Source: UBA6059 sp965227155 (GTDB lineage Bacteria > Bacteroidota > Bacteroidia > Cytophagales > Cyclobacteriaceae). From it: DNA of 64,000 nt. The stretch spans positions 3,410,001 through 3,474,000 of the forward strand of contig OZ245731.1 of NCBI GenBank assembly GCA_965227155.1. Direction: 5' to 3'. Shown one piece after another: positions 49,149 through 58,120 of this stretch (its first letter is position 1; each line of letters opens with the position of its first letter). Below the pieces are notes generated by a model that worked only from the letters and a program-made list of their open reading frames with translations, had not been told where the DNA came from and made no database searches. The position numbers were made by a program, and so were the translations under genes.

Positions 49149-49802
49149 CTATAGCCGCATTTCGGGTATATCCCCCTCAACAATGAGGTTTCCCGCTGTA
49201 GCACCTTTTATTTCATCTACCGTCACACCTGGGGCTCGCTCTATTAATTTAAAGCCGCCATCCACCACATCCAGTACTGCGAGATTGGTTACAATCTTAT
49301 TGACACAATTTACACCAGTCAGAGGCAAAGTGCATTCTTTCAACAGCTTTGATTCTCCGGCTCTATTGGTATGCATCATGGCAACAATGATATTTTTGGC
49401 AGAAGCTACCAAATCCATTGCTCCACCCATGCCTTTTACCATTTTTCCGGGGATCTTCCAGTTTGCTATATCACCATTTTGAGAAACTTCCATAGCCCCC
49501 AGTACAGTTAACTGTACGTGCTGCCCGCGAATCATTGCAAAACTGGTCGCAGAGTCAAACAATGAGGCACCTGGGCGAAGGGTTACAGTTTGCTTGCCGG
49601 CATTGATCAGATCGGCATCTTCCTCACCTTCATACGGAAAGGCACCCATTCCCAGAATCCCGTTTTCTGACTGAAACTCTACACTAATTCCCTCCGGTAT
49701 GTAATTGGCTACCAAAGTGGGAATGCCAATCCCAAGGTTTACATACCAGCCATCCTGTAGCTCCTGAGCAATTCTTTTTGCTATTCCATCTTTATCTAAC
49801 AT
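49149..49802 (-). CDS. scoB: 3-oxoacid CoA-transferase subunit B
   Basis: A 217-residue beta subunit of succinyl-CoA:3-oxoacid CoA-transferase, which passes CoA from succinyl-CoA to acetoacetate. The catalytic Glu is in FQSENGILGMG (EXG motif). GAMEVSQNGDIANWKIPG and GKMVKGMGGAMDLV are family blocks. It is cytoplasmic. The alpha subunit gene is upstream on the same strand but 271 bp away, an unusual gap filled by repeats. It is probably still cotranscribed. Confidence 0.95.
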   Translation of the reverse strand: MLDKDGIAKRIAQELQDGWYVNLGIGIPTLVANYIPEGISVEFQSENGILGMGAFPYEGEEDADLINAGKQTVTLRPGASLFDSATSFAMIRGQHVQLTVLGAMEVSQNGDIANWKIPGKMVKGMGGAMDLVASAKNIIVAMMHTNRAGESKLLKECTLPLTGVNCVNKIVTNLAVLDVVDGGFKLIERAPGVTVDEIKGATAGNLIVEGDIPEMRL

Positions 49803-50075
49803 AGATCTAATTTTTGTGGGTTAATGAGTTATTGTTGATTCGATGACTTATCAATTTGATGACTGCTTATTTCTCTTCATTGATCCAATGATTTTCGATA
49901 AGACTTTTATAATAGATGTGAGTTTGAGTCTTAATGCTTCGGTTGACGGATAATTATATGATTTTCAATGCAAACTGAAAACTCAAATCTACTATCAGGT
50001 TTTCACGATCGTTTCTCATTTGTTAAGCTTTCCGGTCACCATCAAATCAAGTCATCATCAAATCGAGTCATCATC
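49803..50075. repeat. Short-repeat array between scoA and scoB
   Basis: Holds direct repeats of the form gtcatcatcaaat (50051-50063 and 50067-50079, in part) and inverted copies ttgatgac near 49854-49862. The array begins at the scoA stop codon. No gene is present. Confidence 0.6.
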
Positions 50076-50769
50076 AAACCGATTTTACTGTGCGTTTTTC
50101 AATTCGCTTCTCGTACCGTTCACCCTGGAATATTCGCTGTACGAAGATGCCAGGCGTATGAATCATATTAGGGTCTAGCTGACCCGGCTCTACCAGTTCT
50201 TCCACTTCAGCAATAGTAATTTTACCAGCCATGGCCATGGCAGGGTTAAAGTTCCTTGCAGTGCCTTTATAGATAAGGTTTCCATAGTGGTCACCTTTCC
50301 AGGCTTTTACTATAGCATAATCTGCGGTAAGGGCTGTTTCCAGTATATGTGGTTTGCCATCAAACTCTCGTACCTCCTTGCCTTCGGCGATTTCAGTGCC
50401 ATATCCGGCAGGTGTAAAAAAAGCCGGTATGCCTGCACCACCAGCCCTGCAACGTTCCGCCAGCGATCCTTGAGGAATTAAATCAACTTCAAGTTCACCA
50501 CTTAGCATTTGTCTTTCAAACTCTGCATTTTCGCCTACATAGCTTGAGATCATTTTTTTGATCTGGTGCTTTTGAAGCAATAGGCCAAGGCCAAAATCAT
50601 CCACACCGGCATTGTTTGAAATACAGGTGAGTCCCTTTATGCCTTTTTTTACCAGAGCAGCTATACAGTTTTCCGGAATACCACAGAGCCCAAAGCCACC
50701 CAGCATGATGGTCATATCATCCTGAATGCCTTCTATAGCCTCTTCGGCATTTTTGTAAATTTTATTCAT
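50074..50769 (-). CDS. scoA: 3-oxoacid CoA-transferase subunit A
   Basis: A 231-residue alpha subunit; the ATG at 50769 is taken as start (a TTG is just upstream at 50772). MTIMLGGFGLCGIPENCIAA, TCISNNAGVDDFGLGLLL and RCRAGGAGIPAFFTPAGYGT are the conserved family blocks, with LTADYAIVKAWKGDHYGNLI. Together with scoB it forms the enzyme that activates or uses acetoacetate. It is 23 bp downstream of the flavin reductase gene on the same strand. Its stop codon lies in the start of a repeat array. Confidence 0.95.
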   Translation of the reverse strand: MNKIYKNAEEAIEGIQDDMTIMLGGFGLCGIPENCIAALVKKGIKGLTCISNNAGVDDFGLGLLLQKHQIKKMISSYVGENAEFERQMLSGELEVDLIPQGSLAERCRAGGAGIPAFFTPAGYGTEIAEGKEVREFDGKPHILETALTADYAIVKAWKGDHYGNLIYKGTARNFNPAMAMAGKITIAEVEELVEPGQLDPNMIHTPGIFVQRIFQGERYEKRIEKRTVKSV

Positions 50770-50792
50770 CAATTATGTGGGTTTAATTGTGT

Positions 50793-51701
50793 TTAAATCT
50801 CATCTACTATCTTCAGTATGGCATGTGCCATACGGGTGTCACCATTTTCTATATATTGCTGGCCCAGGTAATGCAATTCATCCTTTTGCAAGTCGCGCTG
50901 GTTTTCAAACTCCAGCATCAACTCCTTTACTGGCATTAGCGCCCGGGCTTTTTCCATTTCCTCTTCGGTGGGTTGACTTTCCAGATTACCAAGTCTACCC
51001 AGGTTATTGGCCGTCAGAATAGGGCTGTTTCTGATGCTTGGCGAGAGCTGATCTACTCCGATACCTCTCTGGGCGATGGGTTTGGGTATTTCGAATAATG
51101 CCTCACCACTGGCCCTGCAATACCAGCTTTCGCCCATGCGACCTACCAGGTCAAGTTTGGTCGAATCAATGGTATTGTCGATGCGTAAATAGTCCTTTTG
51201 AATATGGATTTTTTTTACCGTGCAAATAACCAGATTGCCGGCACCACCTTCCTTCCCCAGCTCGATCACCTGGTCTACCACACATTCGAAGGCAACAGGT
51301 GCTTCCTCTACCCGTGGTGGCTTTACCAGGTCAGAGGCCATTTCCGTGAGGCCTGCTTTGGTAAATTCATTTACTCCTTTTTCATACGCTGTACTCGCCA
51401 GCGACATTTTTTCTACAATCGGATAATTCACAATATTGACCACCGCTTCCGCTACTTCCTTTACATTGTCGTAGGTATGCTTAGTGGAATTGTCTCTACC
51501 GCTACGGGCAGGGGAGAAGATCATTACCGGCGGATTCGAGCTAAACACATTGAAATAGCTGAATGGGCTAAGGTTGACCTTTCCCTCAGCAGAGATGGTG
51601 CTGACGAATGCAATAGGGCGAGGGGCTACAGATGCCAGCAAGTACCCATGTAATTGCTGGTTTTCCAGGTCGGCAGGATCGATTGTTAGGTATTCTTTCA
51701 T
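50793..51701 (-). CDS. Flavin reductase-family (FMN-binding split barrel) protein
   Basis: A 302-residue protein: APRPIAFVSTISAEGKVNLS (about 27-46), then PFSYFNVFSSNPPVMIFSPA and STKHTYDNV, the conserved FMN-binding core. The last 100 residues are a helical extension seen in this Bacteroidota subgroup. It probably reduces or binds FMN. It is first in a likely operon with scoA and scoB; the link to acetoacetate metabolism is not clear. Confidence 0.85.
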   Translation of the reverse strand: MKEYLTIDPADLENQQLHGYLLASVAPRPIAFVSTISAEGKVNLSPFSYFNVFSSNPPVMIFSPARSGRDNSTKHTYDNVKEVAEAVVNIVNYPIVEKMSLASTAYEKGVNEFTKAGLTEMASDLVKPPRVEEAPVAFECVVDQVIELGKEGGAGNLVICTVKKIHIQKDYLRIDNTIDSTKLDLVGRMGESWYCRASGEALFEIPKPIAQRGIGVDQLSPSIRNSPILTANNLGRLGNLESQPTEEEMEKARALMPVKELMLEFENQRDLQKDELHYLGQQYIENGDTRMAHAILKIVDEI

Positions 51702-51860
51702 AATTGTAATTCTAATACGAAACTAAGGTATTTTGTTGTTTAAATCGATTGCATTGCGCATTTATGACAACCACTCACGTAATCTTTGGTACATGTACAA
51801 CACAGCTATCCTCTCTTTGAAAATATTGTAGTAATTTGATTTTTATAAAACATTTTCTAC

Positions 51861-53018
51861 ATGAATTCAGGCAGACGGCAATCAATTAAGCAAATGAGTA
51901 AAATGGGGCTTATGGCATTTGCAGCACCCATGATCAATCTCAATGAATATCAACTTTTCCCATTTCAGGATAGGAAATACAGTAAAAGGGCCATTGATCT
52001 TATAGCAGAATCTACAGTCCTGGATATGCTAAGCCCGCTTACACTTAATGCCACACAGCTATTCAATTTGATTTTGCGGCCCGGTAGGTTTGAGGTTGGC
52101 GATTTGGAAAAATATAAAGATGCGGGCATTGATGTTTACCATTTTGCCGTAGGCTTTGGTGGACCCAATGCCTATACTGATCTTTTAAAATATTTCGCTA
52201 GCCTGAATGCCTTCATTGCCAATAATGGCGATCACCTCATGCGCGTAGATAGTATTGCAGATATTGAGGCGGTGGGTAAAAGCCCCAAAACAGGCGTTTT
52301 GCTGGGGGTACAAAACGCAGAGCATTTTCGCACACCCGATGATGTAGATGATTTCTATGGCCTTGGGCAGCGCATCTCGCAGCTCACTTACAATACACGT
52401 AATAGGATTGGTAGTGGCTGTACCGAACGGGGCGATGGTGGTATCAGTGATTTTGGGGTGAGCATTATTGAAAAAATGAATGCTGTTGGCATGGCAGTGG
52501 ATGTATCGCATTGTGGCCCTGAAACGACCATGAATGCATTTGAAATTAGCAAAAAGCCGGTTTTGGTTACCCATTCCAATGCTAAAGCGCTCAACGACCA
52601 TGTCCGGTGTAAATCCGATGAGGCGCTTAAAGCCATGGCCAAATCCGGAGGTGTAATTGGTATTACCGGGATGCGCAACTTTGTAAAAGCTACCGAACCA
52701 ACCACAATTCAGGATGTGCTAAATCACTTTGATTATGTGGCCAAGCTTGTAGGGATCGAGTTTGTGGGAGTGGGTAGTGATATAGACTTATATGGCTATG
52801 ATGCCTTGCCACAAGAGGAACTGGAAAGACTTAGGGCTGGCCGCGATAATGATAAGTACAAGAGCAGGGAGCGTTCGGATATCGAAGGTTTGGATCATCC
52901 CAAGCGGATGTTTGACCTCACCGAAGGACTGATCAGCAGAGGTTATTCTGATGCCAATATCAAGGACATTCTGGGTGGCAATTTCAAAAGAGCCCTCTCC
53001 GAAATATGGATTAGTTGA
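51861..53018 (+). CDS. M19-like (renal dipeptidase family) protein with altered metal site
   Basis: A 385-residue TIM-barrel protein of the membrane dipeptidase family. The N-terminus (SGRRQSIKQMSKMGLMAFAA) looks like a Tat-type export signal with twin Arg. Later metal-site segments are present: MAVDVSHCGPETTMNAF and VLVTHSNAKALNDHVR, plus FVGVGSDIDLYGYD. The first HxD site of M19 enzymes appears as VLDMLSPL and the bridging Glu region reads GVQNAEHF, so the zinc site is not typical. It may hydrolyse another substrate or be non-catalytic. It stands alone, divergent from the flavin reductase gene. Confidence 0.8.
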   Translation: MNSGRRQSIKQMSKMGLMAFAAPMINLNEYQLFPFQDRKYSKRAIDLIAESTVLDMLSPLTLNATQLFNLILRPGRFEVGDLEKYKDAGIDVYHFAVGFGGPNAYTDLLKYFASLNAFIANNGDHLMRVDSIADIEAVGKSPKTGVLLGVQNAEHFRTPDDVDDFYGLGQRISQLTYNTRNRIGSGCTERGDGGISDFGVSIIEKMNAVGMAVDVSHCGPETTMNAFEISKKPVLVTHSNAKALNDHVRCKSDEALKAMAKSGGVIGITGMRNFVKATEPTTIQDVLNHFDYVAKLVGIEFVGVGSDIDLYGYDALPQEELERLRAGRDNDKYKSRERSDIEGLDHPKRMFDLTEGLISRGYSDANIKDILGGNFKRALSEIWIS

Positions 53019-53132
53019 CGTTTGAAATTCACTTTTAGCATGTACAAATAATTTTTTCATTTCTTATACAAAACTGAAACATACCTATTACTTTCACGTT
53101 TGTGTAACAAATCAAAGTAATTTGAAACTAAA

Positions 53133-53468
53133 ATGAAGGGATCATATTTAGGTGAATTTGAAGAGCTGGTATTGCTCACCGTAGGGTCATTGTTAAATGA
53201 AGCTTACGGTGTGGCAGTAATGGATGAAATTGAGCAACAAACCGGTAGGAAGGTCAATGTAAGCGCAGTGCACAGTGTATTGAAGCGACTGGAAGCCAAA
53301 GGCTATGTCACATCGCACATGGGTGGAGCTACCAACGAAAGAGGGGGGAGGCGCAAGCGATTTTTTAAGCTGACAGCTGCCGGTAAAAAAGTACTCGATC
53401 AATCTATGGAATTACGCCTTCAGCTCTACAAGAAGATCCCCGATATAGCATTTAATTTTTCAATCTAA
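53133..53468 (+). CDS. PadR-family transcriptional regulator
   Basis: A 111-residue winged helix regulator: GEFEELVLLTVGSLLNEAYG, then VAVMDEIEQQTGRKVNVSAV and HSVLKRLEAKGYVTSHMGGA, and the wing RRKRFFKLTAAGKKVLD. It precedes an ABC permease gene by 5 bp, the common Cytophagales pairing, and probably represses this operon in response to a ligand or stress. A palindrome TTTGT-gta-ACAAA lies 22 bp before its start and may be its operator. Confidence 0.93.
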   Translation: MKGSYLGEFEELVLLTVGSLLNEAYGVAVMDEIEQQTGRKVNVSAVHSVLKRLEAKGYVTSHMGGATNERGGRRKRFFKLTAAGKKVLDQSMELRLQLYKKIPDIAFNFSI

Positions 53469-53473
53469 TCTTT

Positions 53474-56059
53474 ATGCAACCACCAAAGTGGGCTGATCGG
53501 TTTTTGAGTTTCTACTGTAATCCTGACCTCCTTGAAGAAATTCAGGGGGACTGTTATGAATTATTTGATAGAGCTGTTCAAAACGGCAAGCCTACTGCTG
53601 CAAAATGGATTTTCATCTGGAATGTGCTCCGCTTTTTCAGGTGGTCAAATATCAAAAGGTCAAAAACTCAAAATCGTATGAATCAATTAGGTATGTTTTC
53701 CAACTATTTCAGGGTTGGGCTGCGCAATATGACCAAGCATTGGTCTGTTGCTTTTATCAACATTTTTGGACTGGCTATTGCCATAAGCCTGGCTATCACC
53801 ACATTCTTATTTATTGATTTTCAATTGAATATGGATCAGTTCCATAGTAAAAAGGATCAGATTTATCAGATTGTAAACCGGGTTAATGATGGAGAAGGCA
53901 CTGCCCTCTGGGGCGATAGTCCCCTGTTGCTGGGCCCTCAGCTGCAGGCAGAACACCCCGCTGTTGAGAATGTAGTGCGCTTTGAATTCCAGTATGGCAA
54001 TATGCGGCATGACAAGAAGGTTTTTAGTGAATTTGTCACCTTCGTTGATCAGGGCTATTTCGATATGTTTGATTTCGACATCAAATATGGCAACCGGAAT
54101 GCGCTGAAGGATAAGCGCAATATTGTTTTATCAGAGGCTTTGTCAATCAAATATTTTGGTGAGGAAAATCCGGTAGGAGAGCAGGTATCCATAAAATATG
54201 CCAATGGTACTATCCAACAATATGTGATTGGCGCAGTAATGACAAAATTCCCTGCTACAGCAGCCGTTTCTTCCAGTCTTTTGGTACCAATCGATAATTT
54301 TTACGACTTAGAGCTGGAGCAAAACTATGACTGGTCGTATTTCACAGACGCAACCTTTGTAGAGCTTAAAAAAGGTACGGATCCAAATGCGCTTCAACCG
54401 GTTTTAGCAGGTTATAAATCACTCCAAAACAATAGCAAATCAAAATGGGCTATACAGGATTTTGAGCTGATATCCCTCAATGGGCTGGCGCTTAGAGGTT
54501 TTGATATTGATGGTTCTATTGCAGAAGCCAGTCACCCGGCAGGTCGTGTTGCTTTGAGTGTATTGGCGGGCATACTGTTGATATTGGCTTGTTTCAACTA
54601 TATGAATATTGCCGTGGCTTCAGCTACCAAGCGACTCAAGGAAATAGCGATGCGCAAAGTTATGGGTGGTGCAAGAGGCCAGATTATCGTACAGTTTCTT
54701 TTTGAAAACCTCATTCAGGTAGCTATCGCACTTTTGGGTGGATTGGCACTTAGCTATTTTGTGATGCTGCCTGGATTCAACAAAATGATTCCCATTACCA
54801 TTCCCTTTGAATTTTCCTCTTTGCCGGTGCTTGTTTTATTCTTTTTAGGGATGCTCATTATCATTGGTTTGCTGTCAGGTGCATACCCCGCATTGTACAT
54901 CAGTAAATTTCAGCCGACCAGTATTTTTAAGGGTAAGGCCAAATTTGGCGGCAAGAACCTTTTTAGTAGGATTCTATTGGGTTTTCAGTTCTTCTTTTCA
55001 TTCAGTACGATAGTTGGTAGTCTGATTTTTGTTGATAATGCCCGATATCTGGCACAGAAGGATTGGGGCTATGATCCATCCGGCGTTTTGTCTATTGCCA
55101 TCAATAATGAAACCGAATTTCAGGCGCTAAGGGATGCTGCAGCAAGCATGCCGGAGGTTAAGCAGATAGCAGGGTCCAAAGGTCATATCGGTCGATCCAA
55201 TACTTACACCAATGTAGACCAGCTTGAGTCCAAAATGGGCACTTTCGTGTATAAGATTAGCCCGGACTATTTTGATGCTATGCGAATCAGGCTGAAAGAA
55301 GGTCGCTTCTTCAACCGAAATAGTACAACAGACCAGGAAAATGCAATAGTGATCAATGAAAAATTTGCCGCTAAAATGGGCTGGGAGGATCCATTGTCAG
55401 AATGGGTAACCTATGATAGTACACGCAGGGAGGTTATTGGCGTAGTGGAGGATTTCCATTACAATATGTTTTACGATGATATTGATCCTGTGATGTTTAC
55501 GCTAGAAGATCAAAAGGCTTATGATTATTTCATTGTGCAGGCTGACCATCAGTCTTTGCAACAACTGCAAAGTCATTTGGAGGAAGCCTGGCTTCTGGTG
55601 GCTCCCAATGATCCATATCTACCCAAATTTCAGTCTGATGTATTCGATTCATTTTTCTTAGAAAACAGAGCTAATGTCATCATCATCTCAGTGATAGCGG
55701 GTATAGCCATTATCCTCACGGCACTCGGTCTATTTGGCTTATTTGCCTTCAATATCAGGAAGAAACTCAAGGAATTCAGCGTAAGAAAAGTGCTCGGAGC
55801 CCGACCTTTGGATATCATCAGGATTGCCAGTAAGGAGTATTTTTGGGTCATAATTATTTCGATGGTGCTTGGGATGCCTGCCGGTTATTTGCTGATTAAT
55901 CAGCTTATTCAAAGCATTTATCCTAGCCCGAGTGAGGCCGGCCCACTACCCTTTGTAGTTTCTTTGCTTATTGTAATGGTAACTGTAGCATTGACCATTG
56001 CCGGCCAGGTATTAAGAGCCACAAGGGTAAATCCTGCAGAAACGCTTCGTAGCGAATGA
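53474..56059 (+). CDS. ABC transporter permease (FtsX/MacB-type) with Cytophagales prefix
   Basis: An 861-residue inner-membrane protein. An N-terminal prefix of about 65 residues (WADRFLSFYCNPDLLEEIQG, then DCYELFDRAV) is the permease-prefix domain typical of Cytophagales. Two MacB-like periplasmic domains and FtsX-type transmembrane blocks follow, for example RLKEIAMRKVMGGARGQIIV and LKEFSVRKVLGARPLDIIRI. Eight helices are predicted in total. No ATPase is in the operon, so the nucleotide-binding partner is encoded elsewhere. It probably moves lipids, peptides or toxic compounds. Confidence 0.92.
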   Translation: MQPPKWADRFLSFYCNPDLLEEIQGDCYELFDRAVQNGKPTAAKWIFIWNVLRFFRWSNIKRSKTQNRMNQLGMFSNYFRVGLRNMTKHWSVAFINIFGLAIAISLAITTFLFIDFQLNMDQFHSKKDQIYQIVNRVNDGEGTALWGDSPLLLGPQLQAEHPAVENVVRFEFQYGNMRHDKKVFSEFVTFVDQGYFDMFDFDIKYGNRNALKDKRNIVLSEALSIKYFGEENPVGEQVSIKYANGTIQQYVIGAVMTKFPATAAVSSSLLVPIDNFYDLELEQNYDWSYFTDATFVELKKGTDPNALQPVLAGYKSLQNNSKSKWAIQDFELISLNGLALRGFDIDGSIAEASHPAGRVALSVLAGILLILACFNYMNIAVASATKRLKEIAMRKVMGGARGQIIVQFLFENLIQVAIALLGGLALSYFVMLPGFNKMIPITIPFEFSSLPVLVLFFLGMLIIIGLLSGAYPALYISKFQPTSIFKGKAKFGGKNLFSRILLGFQFFFSFSTIVGSLIFVDNARYLAQKDWGYDPSGVLSIAINNETEFQALRDAAASMPEVKQIAGSKGHIGRSNTYTNVDQLESKMGTFVYKISPDYFDAMRIRLKEGRFFNRNSTTDQENAIVINEKFAAKMGWEDPLSEWVTYDSTRREVIGVVEDFHYNMFYDDIDPVMFTLEDQKAYDYFIVQADHQSLQQLQSHLEEAWLLVAPNDPYLPKFQSDVFDSFFLENRANVIIISVIAGIAIILTALGLFGLFAFNIRKKLKEFSVRKVLGARPLDIIRIASKEYFWVIIISMVLGMPAGYLLINQLIQSIYPSPSEAGPLPFVVSLLIVMVTVALTIAGQVLRATRVNPAETLRSE

Positions 56060-56066
56060 TAATAAA

Positions 56067-56096
56067 GCCGGAGTATTTTTATGCTCCGGCTATAGT
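56067..56096. terminator. Convergent bidirectional terminator
   Basis: Arms GCCGGAG (56067-56073) and CTCCGGC (56084-56090) with a 10-nt AT loop, followed by tatagttttta. It serves the permease gene and overlaps the stop codon of the facing desulfurase-like gene. Confidence 0.75.
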
Positions 56097-57299
56097 TTTT
56101 ATTGCTGCTATAGTCTGATCGATTTCTGCTTCTGTGGTATACACTGAAATACCCAAGCGGGTAACACCACCTTTTTCAGCAAGGCCAAGTACCTCCATGG
56201 CCCTGATGGCATAGAAATGACCATCCCAGGCACAAATGTTGTTTGCGGCCAGCTGCTGGCAGATTGCTTCAGGGCGCTTGCCTTTTAAGGTAAATGAAAC
56301 AGTGGGTGTCCTCATTTTATCGGAAAAATCCTGACCAATAATGTCAATTCCGGAGATTTTAGAGAGCTCCGTGTACAGCTTGCTTGCCAGCGCATGCTCA
56401 TGGGCGTGGATTTTGTCGAAGGCATCTACCAGCCTTGCTCTTTGGTTATCGCCCTCGCCAAGATTAGCCAGGAAGTCCACCGCACCGATTACACCGGCCA
56501 AAGCAGCATGGTTTAAGGTGCCTGTTTCAATGGAATACGGTGCCATCTGATCGGTTGTTCGCAACCTATCTGTTGGTAATTGGTCGATGAGACCTGTTTT
56601 AGCATATAAAATGCCTACATGAGGCCCATAAAATTTATATGCAGAGCAGAGTAGGAAATCGCAGCCAATGGCTTGCACATCGATCGAAAAATGAGGCGCA
56701 TAATGAACGGCATCAAGGAGCAGCCATGCACCTGCGGCATAAGTTAGCTGTCGCACTTTCTGCACATCATTCACAGTACCTATGGCATTAGACGACATAC
56801 CCATGGCCACAATTCGAGTACGATCGCTTAGCTTTTCAGCCAAATCATCATAATCCAATACTCCGGAGGGTAATAATTTCACCTCTTTTACCACAATGCC
56901 CTTTTCCCGTAGCGACAGCCAGGGCCCACGGTTAGCTTCATGATCCAGCTGGGTAATCAACACTTCATCACCAGGTTGAAAAAACCTGCCAAAAGCCCTG
57001 GCTAGTGCAAAGTTGAGGCTGGTCATATTTTGCCCAACGGATATACAATGTGCGCCCTCTGCATTGAGCAGGGTAGAGAGATGAGAGCGCATCATGTCAA
57101 TTTTTTGGTCTGTTTCCCTGGCTGTAGCAAAAGCCCCATGGGTGTTAGCGTTGGATCTTCGGTAATAATTACCAATTGCCCTTATGACCCTATCTGGTAC
57201 CTGTGTGCCACCGGGGCCATCCAGGTAGATTAATGGATTACCCTTTACATTTTTTTTAAGCGCAGGAAACTCCCGGCGTATAGCTTCTATATCTAGCAT
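56079..57299 (-). CDS. Cysteine desulfurase-like PLP enzyme
   Basis: A 406-residue class V aminotransferase-fold protein; the ATG at 57299 (MLDIEAIRREFPALKK) is preferred over a GTG at 57317. IYLDGPGGTQVPDRVIRAI is the start of the subgroup called cysteine desulfurase-like (VC1184 type). The PLP Lys is in CSAYKFYGPHVGILYA; LLLDAVHYAPHFSIDVQ is the PLP-binding Asp/His region. The Cys loop of true desulfurases is not visible in the sequence after that Lys, so it may have another carbon-sulfur or carbon-nitrogen reaction. No suf or isc genes are near. Confidence 0.85.
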   Translation of the reverse strand: MLDIEAIRREFPALKKNVKGNPLIYLDGPGGTQVPDRVIRAIGNYYRRSNANTHGAFATARETDQKIDMMRSHLSTLLNAEGAHCISVGQNMTSLNFALARAFGRFFQPGDEVLITQLDHEANRGPWLSLREKGIVVKEVKLLPSGVLDYDDLAEKLSDRTRIVAMGMSSNAIGTVNDVQKVRQLTYAAGAWLLLDAVHYAPHFSIDVQAIGCDFLLCSAYKFYGPHVGILYAKTGLIDQLPTDRLRTTDQMAPYSIETGTLNHAALAGVIGAVDFLANLGEGDNQRARLVDAFDKIHAHEHALASKLYTELSKISGIDIIGQDFSDKMRTPTVSFTLKGKRPEAICQQLAANNICAWDGHFYAIRAMEVLGLAEKGGVTRLGISVYTTEAEIDQTIAAIKTIAGA

Positions 57300-57463
57300 G
57301 GCATTCTCTTTAGGCACATAAATTAATCTATTTTGAAATGCTTAAGGATAGAAAATATATCAGCTGTAAATATTTGATGTGAATTAGTATAAGCAATAGT
57401 ATTTGGACTGATTTTTGAACAAGTCTTTACAGTTTTTTAGAATATTCCCATATTTGGTTGCAT

Positions 57464-58069
57464 ATGAGTTTAATAAGAGTTCTACTTTTAATTTTTATAA
57501 CCTTTCAGGCTATCGGACAGAGTAATAGCATTCATAATGTACGAGTAGCTGAGTCTGAATTCAATATTTTTGGTAAGACAAACATCAATAATTTTCATTG
57601 CCAATTAACTCAGGATTATTCAGCAGACAAGATCAAGGTAGAGAGCTATAGGGATAGTCTGGATGTGGTCTTTGATGGTATGACCTTTACATATAGGGTT
57701 GATAAATTCGATTGTGGCATAGGTGCCATGAATCGTGATTTGCAGAATACACTAAAAAGTGATTATCACCCAGACTTGCAGCTCCGGGTCAATGAGATCA
57801 TTCTGGATTCAAGTAATACCGAAATCGAGGAACTGGATGTTTCAGCAAAAGTGGTGATTACAATAGCCGGCGTAACCCGTGATGTGTACTTAGAAAAAGG
57901 GAAGATTATCAATTACGATGATGACCAGTTGTCATTTTTTGGAGAGAAATCCCTAAAAATGACCGATTTTAAGATTGACCCACCTACCAAAATGCTGGGG
58001 GCGATAAAGGTGAAGGATGAGCTAAACATTGCTTTTCATATCAAAATGATTACCGATTTGGTGAAATAG
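57464..58069 (+). CDS. YceI-like protein
   Basis: A 201-residue exported protein; the ATG at 57464 gives a signal peptide (MSLIRVLLLIFITFQAIGQ). Segments such as ESEFNIFGKTNINNFHCQLT and LTDFKIDPPTKMLGAIKVKD-like blocks (here KMTDFKIDPPTKMLGAI) match the YceI lipocalin-like fold that binds lipids or polyisoprenoids. It shares the IDPPTxMxGxxK block with the YceI protein at 59406. It converges on the porin-like gene, with a strong shared terminator between. Confidence 0.75.
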   Translation: MSLIRVLLLIFITFQAIGQSNSIHNVRVAESEFNIFGKTNINNFHCQLTQDYSADKIKVESYRDSLDVVFDGMTFTYRVDKFDCGIGAMNRDLQNTLKSDYHPDLQLRVNEIILDSSNTEIEELDVSAKVVITIAGVTRDVYLEKGKIINYDDDQLSFFGEKSLKMTDFKIDPPTKMLGAIKVKDELNIAFHIKMITDLVK

Positions 58070-58100
58070 AAAAGCCTCCAGATTAACGGAGGCTTTGAAG
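58068..58100. terminator. Convergent bidirectional terminator
   Basis: Perfect 9-bp stem AAAGCCTCC (58071-58079) with GGAGGCTTT (58088-58096) and an 8-nt loop. It starts at the YceI-like stop codon and ends 21 bp before the stop of the facing porin-like gene. Confidence 0.85.
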
Positions 58101-58120
58101 TTAAGTAGGTAAGGAATATT

